Shown here one piece after another: positions 62,983-64,000 of a DNA stretch of 64,000 nt. A program made the position numbers and the translations under genes. Numbering within the stretch: position 1 is the first letter of the stretch; each line of letters begins with the position of its first letter. The stretch covers positions 1,674,001 to 1,738,000 of the forward strand of contig NZ_PJBE01000013.1 of NCBI RefSeq assembly GCF_002836205.1. The letters are read 5' to 3'. The notes beneath the pieces are model-generated. The model saw nothing but the letters and a program-made list of their open reading frames with translations. It made no database searches and was not told the origin of the DNA. This DNA comes from Shewanella sp. Choline-02u-19 (lineage in GTDB: Bacteria > Pseudomonadota > Gammaproteobacteria > Enterobacterales > Shewanellaceae).

Positions 62983-64000
62983 ACTCGATTCCTTTTCGGC
63001 GGCGTGGTAAGGGCGATAGTATCGCCTTGTGTGAGGCCTTCGGTAATAACAGTACGATTTAAACTGCGGTTACCTGGCGCTACTTTCTGCTTTATAAAGC
63101 CTGCTGAGGTTTTTAAGTAAACCCAATACTCACCTGATTTCTGGAATAAAGCTTGATTAGGCACCGTGATGACGTTTTTAAGATCTAATGCATGAACATT
63201 GGCGTTAACTTGTCTGCCGGGTTGCATCACTTCAACCAAGGTTTTATCAATACTCACGACCATCTCAAAATAATTAACCGGACTGTCTTTCTCTTTCGCT
63301 TTTGACAAAGCATCAAGCTGGGACACGGTGCCATGTATCGGCATTTCAGGGTAAGCATCGAGATATAAAGTCACCGATTTACCCACCGCTAAACCCAATG
63401 CTTCAGACTCAAGCACATACAACTTGGCTTGCATCTTTGACGTATCAGGTAAGGTACCGATTGTCATACCGGACCACATCATATCGCCCACTACAGGTGG
63501 TACCCCGCTCCAACCTGGTTTAGCCACAAATACCCCATCATGAGGTGCGATAATCTGCATTTGATTTAGGTTATTTGAATAGCGAGTCATTTTCGCCTTA
63601 TGTCCCTTCTGCTTAAGCTTAATCAACTCCTGCTCAGCTTGTGCTTGAGAACCATGCTGATCGATGCCCCAGTTATAAAACATCATTTTTGCTTCTAAAT
63701 AATCTTGATTACGCATCTGGTCGATAATGTCTATCTTGGTATACACTCGCTCATCTTCGCTAAAGAAGCGGTCAGCGAGCTCGCGTTCCTGCCCCGTTAA
63801 CTTAGTATCTGTTGTTAAAGTCTTATCGATAGTGTTGTCTTTCTCTGTTTGGATCTGACTGTCTAAGCCTAAGCGGTCAAAGTCCAACTTCTCCATTTCT
63901 AAGCGATAACTCTCACGTGTTGAGTCCATAGTGGCAACGACATCACCCGCTTTTACATTGCTAAAGTTATCCATGATCCACGCCAGAGATTGTGGCCCTC
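62979..64000 (-). CDS. HlyD/MacA-type periplasmic adaptor, 5'-truncated
   Basis: The frame is open to the window edge, so the true start lies outside. It shows the biotinyl-lipoyl-like motif (WIMDNFSNVKAGDVVATMD, just inside the edge), a helical hairpin about residues 25-120, IIAPHDGVFVAKPGWSGVPP, the beta-barrel region and a C-terminal MacA/RND-type domain (TVPNQALFQKSGEYWVYL). It links the ABC permease to an outer membrane exit duct. Substrate unknown. Confidence 0.9.
   Translation of the reverse strand, partial: GPQSLAWIMDNFSNVKAGDVVATMDSTRESYRLEMEKLDFDRLGLDSQIQTEKDNTIDKTLTTDTKLTGQERELADRFFSEDERVYTKIDIIDQMRNQDYLEAKMMFYNWGIDQHGSQAQAEQELIKLKQKGHKAKMTRYSNNLNQMQIIAPHDGVFVAKPGWSGVPPVVGDMMWSGMTIGTLPDTSKMQAKLYVLESEALGLAVGKSVTLYLDAYPEMPIHGTVSQLDALSKAKEKDSPVNYFEMVVSIDKTLVEVMQPGRQVNANVHALDLKNVITVPNQALFQKSGEYWVYLKTSAGFIKQKVAPGNRSLNRTVITEGLTQGDTIALTTPPKRNRV

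Noticed and set aside
1..64000. tRNA, rRNA, CRISPR or prophage
   Set aside because: I found no cloverleaf with a GGTTCGA-type arm, no spaced direct repeats and no integrase or phage structural genes.

Overview
The window looks like chromosome of a gammaproteobacterium of the Shewanella/Alteromonadales type. Pointers are a Na+-pumping NADH dehydrogenase (Nqr) operon, a short hmgA-hppD tyrosine-degradation pair, the ilvIH isozyme, a PilZ gene inside a tmk-holB-tatD cluster, many two-domain or lipoprotein enzymes of marine bacteria, and moderate-to-low GC with strong A/T-flanked terminators. This is an inference from gene content; there is no rRNA in the window. Both edges cut genes (letB on the left, an HlyD-type adaptor on the right). 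I see no tRNA, CRISPR array, prophage or complete insertion sequence.

Layout. 1-5 kb: end of letB (MCE lipid-transport tube), a fused SpmA-SpmB gene on the opposite strand, and rsmF. 5-12 kb: a tight minus-strand operon mrp-udk-dcd-pabC-mltG-tmk-holB-pilZ-tatD (nucleotide and folate metabolism, wall synthesis, DNA polymerase loading), with metG divergent from it and the Nif3 gene convergent with metG. 15-27 kb: a small basic protein, a PhoB-box-controlled lipoprotein with a choice-of-anchor-I/phytase-like fold, a Bcr/CflA exporter, ilvIH, ibpA with a heat-shock promoter and a ROSE-type RNA thermometer, a 5'-nucleotidase lipoprotein, an esterase and a glutathionyl-hydroquinone reductase. 27-35 kb: SlyD, a WYL regulator of the BrxR/CapW type, MltB, DUF2750, a Cys-rich unknown, CheV, an ECF sigma/ChrR pair and an MscS channel. 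36-44 kb: mostly single genes (a 57-residue protein, a PLP enzyme, YccF, alpha/beta hydrolase, M14 peptidase, periplasmic binding protein, PGPGW protein, di-haem peroxidase, DUF6508) with larger intergenic gaps. 44-51 kb: LysR regulator, hmgA-hppD, LysE exporter, a COG3146 acyltransferase-like protein and ggt. 51-61 kb: a 1058-residue fusion of an acetoacetate-decarboxylase-like domain to a flavin oxidoreductase, then nqrABCDEF. 61-64 kb: an ABC permease and its periplasmic adaptor.

The most interesting signals are: (1) a previously unlisted 49-codon gene embedded between nqrB and nqrC, overlapping both, which may encode an accessory Nqr peptide; (2) the decarboxylase-flavoenzyme fusion, where the usual Lys-Lys active-site pair is Lys-Tyr; (3) a four-unit PhoB box; (4) a sigma-32 promoter plus perfect ROSE hairpin on ibpA; (5) a family of ~270-330 bp MITE-like repeats with three copies in the window; (6) several candidate operators and leader ORFs. 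All functional calls rest on reading motifs by eye; no search was run.
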